Source: Demequinaceae bacterium (GTDB taxonomy: Bacteria; Actinomycetota; Actinomycetes; Actinomycetales; Demequinaceae). Taken from it: 8,337 bases of DNA. A program made the position numbers and the translations under genes. The DNA is taken from positions 1 through 8,337 of the forward strand of contig WTKG01000072.1 in assembly GCA_011524475.1 (NCBI GenBank). Reading direction: 5' to 3'. The notes beneath the pieces were generated by a model that did not search any database, was not told the origin of the DNA, and saw nothing but the letters and a program-made list of their open reading frames with translations. Shown piece after piece: positions 7,151 to 8,337 of the stretch (the stretch's first letter is position 1; every line of letters begins with the position of its first letter).

Positions 7151-8337
7151 ATGGATGCACGTGTAGCCGAAGCTCTTATCTCCCCTTCTGGCCAAAAACT
7201 CATTGGCTTGGCGGAGGAGTTTGAGGGGAACGCTCTCGCCCGTGGCGACATGATTCGCGCGCAGCAACCAGACGCGGAGATAGCCGCTGCGGTAAGCCTG
7301 CAAGTCGAACTGAGACGCGCGGCCCAAGCCAAACTTGGCGATTTCGCGAACCGTATGCTTTTTACGCGCAGCGGTCTGGAACAAGCCACTGCGTTGGCAG
7401 TGGCCGCAGAACACGCTGATCGCTTCCGCGCAGCCGGGATTTCTTCGGTGGCGGATCTCACCGCAGGACTGGGAGTAGATTCAATGGCCTATGCCGGCCT
7501 GGGGCTCACGACCGTTTCGGTAGAACACGACCACGCTACTGCTCTGTTGGCGGAACACAACCTATCCATTTTTCCTCATGCCCATGTCGTACATGGAGAT
7601 GCGATTGAGGTAGGAAAAGGAATCGATATCAGTGGCGTCTACGCAGACCCTGCCCGAAGGAATACGCACGCACGTGTCACCCAGCCAGAACATTATCTCC
7701 CATCACTGTCCTCACTGCTTGGGCTCCGAGACTCCCATGAAGCACTAGGGATCAAACTTGCTCCGGGGATACCAAAGAAACACTTACCTTCCGAGGCTGA
7801 ACATCAGTGGCTATCACTCGATGGAGAGGTCAAGGAGTGTGCAGTGTGGTGTGGGCCGCTTGCCCATGCATACACACGTTCCGCCCTCGTTCTTCGTACG
7901 AATGGGAAAAAGACAGAGGTTAGAGACCAAGGGTCCATCGCAGAAGTAGGCGCCTTAGGTGACTTTCTCTACGAGCCTGACAATGCAGTGATCCGTGCGG
8001 GCCTCGTGGCAGAGGTGGCGCAAGACGTAAAGGGTCACCTCATTCACCCTACGATCGCCTACGTCACTTCAGATACGGAAATGCACGTACCAAGTGCGAC
8101 CATGTATCGAATACGGGACGTGTTGCCCGCTACAACGTCCACGTTGCGTTCCTACGTTCGATCCCACAACATAGGCACACTCACTATTAAGAAGCGAGGA
8201 ATGGACATCTCTCCTGAACATCTACGCAAGGAGATTTCCCCTCGGGGAGACAACGCGGCAACAATCATCCTCACGCGTGCCGGTAACTCCCGTAAAGCTA
8301 TCGTTGCGGATCGACTTTACGAAGATTCTTCTTCCGT
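7151..8337 (+). CDS. SAM-dependent methyltransferase with THUMP-like C-terminus, 3' end cut by window
   Basis: The frame is open from the ATG to the window end (395 full codons, no stop). Residues 1-90 are helical and rich in Ala and Glu. Residues about 98-200 are a class I Rossmann methyltransferase domain: motif I is VADLTAGLGVDSMAYA (100-115), followed by VSVEHD (122-127) with the acidic residue for the SAM ribose, HGDAIE (148-153), and a motif-IV-like YADPARR (164-170). The C-terminal KKRGMDISPEHLRK (347-360) and TIILTRAG (371-378) fit the THUMP-like region known from an actinobacterial family of such proteins, about 400 residues long, so only a few residues should be missing. THUMP-like domains suggest an RNA substrate, but it is not known to me; the DPAR motif in place of the usual (D/N)PP(Y/F) leaves the target atom open. 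The gene is divergent from groES, with the CIRCE site between them. Confidence 0.85.
   Translation, partial: MDARVAEALISPSGQKLIGLAEEFEGNALARGDMIRAQQPDAEIAAAVSLQVELRRAAQAKLGDFANRMLFTRSGLEQATALAVAAEHADRFRAAGISSVADLTAGLGVDSMAYAGLGLTTVSVEHDHATALLAEHNLSIFPHAHVVHGDAIEVGKGIDISGVYADPARRNTHARVTQPEHYLPSLSSLLGLRDSHEALGIKLAPGIPKKHLPSEAEHQWLSLDGEVKECAVWCGPLAHAYTRSALVLRTNGKKTEVRDQGSIAEVGALGDFLYEPDNAVIRAGLVAEVAQDVKGHLIHPTIAYVTSDTEMHVPSATMYRIRDVLPATTSTLRSYVRSHNIGTLTIKKRGMDISPEHLRKEISPRGDNAATIILTRAGNSRKAIVADRLYEDSSS

Overview
The window looks like chromosomal housekeeping DNA from an actinomycete (Actinomycetota). Four things point there: a WhiB-family iron-sulfur regulator, a CBS-less GuaB3 paralogue beside classical GuaB, a long-form Pta followed by AckA, and a groES gene with a near-perfect CIRCE operator in a whiB/groES/guaB neighbourhood. 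As I remember it, the same genes cluster in mycobacteria (guaB3, guaB2, whiB3, groEL1, groES), so this is a rearranged version of a conserved actinobacterial block. I do not assign a genus.

Layout: (1) 2-2634, + strand: the 3' part of pta, overlapping ackA by 4 bases; together they form the phosphotransacetylase/acetate kinase pathway (acetyl-CoA to acetate plus ATP). (2) 2657-3784, - strand: guaB3, convergent with ackA. (3) 3785-3873: a divergent intergenic region with two adjacent inverted repeats over the inferred guaB3 promoter. (4) 3874-4602, + strand: a DEDDh 3'-5' exonuclease whose 3' end overlaps the next gene. (5) 4599-6104, - strand: guaB, a full IMP dehydrogenase with a CBS pair. 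(6) 6105-6327: a divergent control region with a repeated AATGGGGC motif. (7) 6328-6630, + strand: a WhiB3/WhiD-type regulator. (8) 6645-6680: a strong hairpin terminator shared by two convergent genes. (9) 6688-6981, - strand: groES without groEL beside it, controlled by the CIRCE site at 7075-7101. (10) 7151 to the window end, + strand: an almost complete SAM-dependent methyltransferase with a THUMP-like C-terminal region.

The genes cover acetate overflow and energy metabolism, guanine nucleotide synthesis (IMP to XMP), nucleic-acid processing, redox-responsive transcription and protein folding. No mobile element, CRISPR array, toxin-antitoxin pair, tRNA or rRNA is visible, and I found no convincing undescribed multi-gene system. 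The most interesting signals are regulatory. Both IMP dehydrogenase-family genes lack a Shine-Dalgarno sequence and have a TANNNT hexamer exactly at -12 to -7 of the start codon, which suggests leaderless mRNAs. The intergenic regions carry inverted and direct repeats that look like uncharacterised operators.
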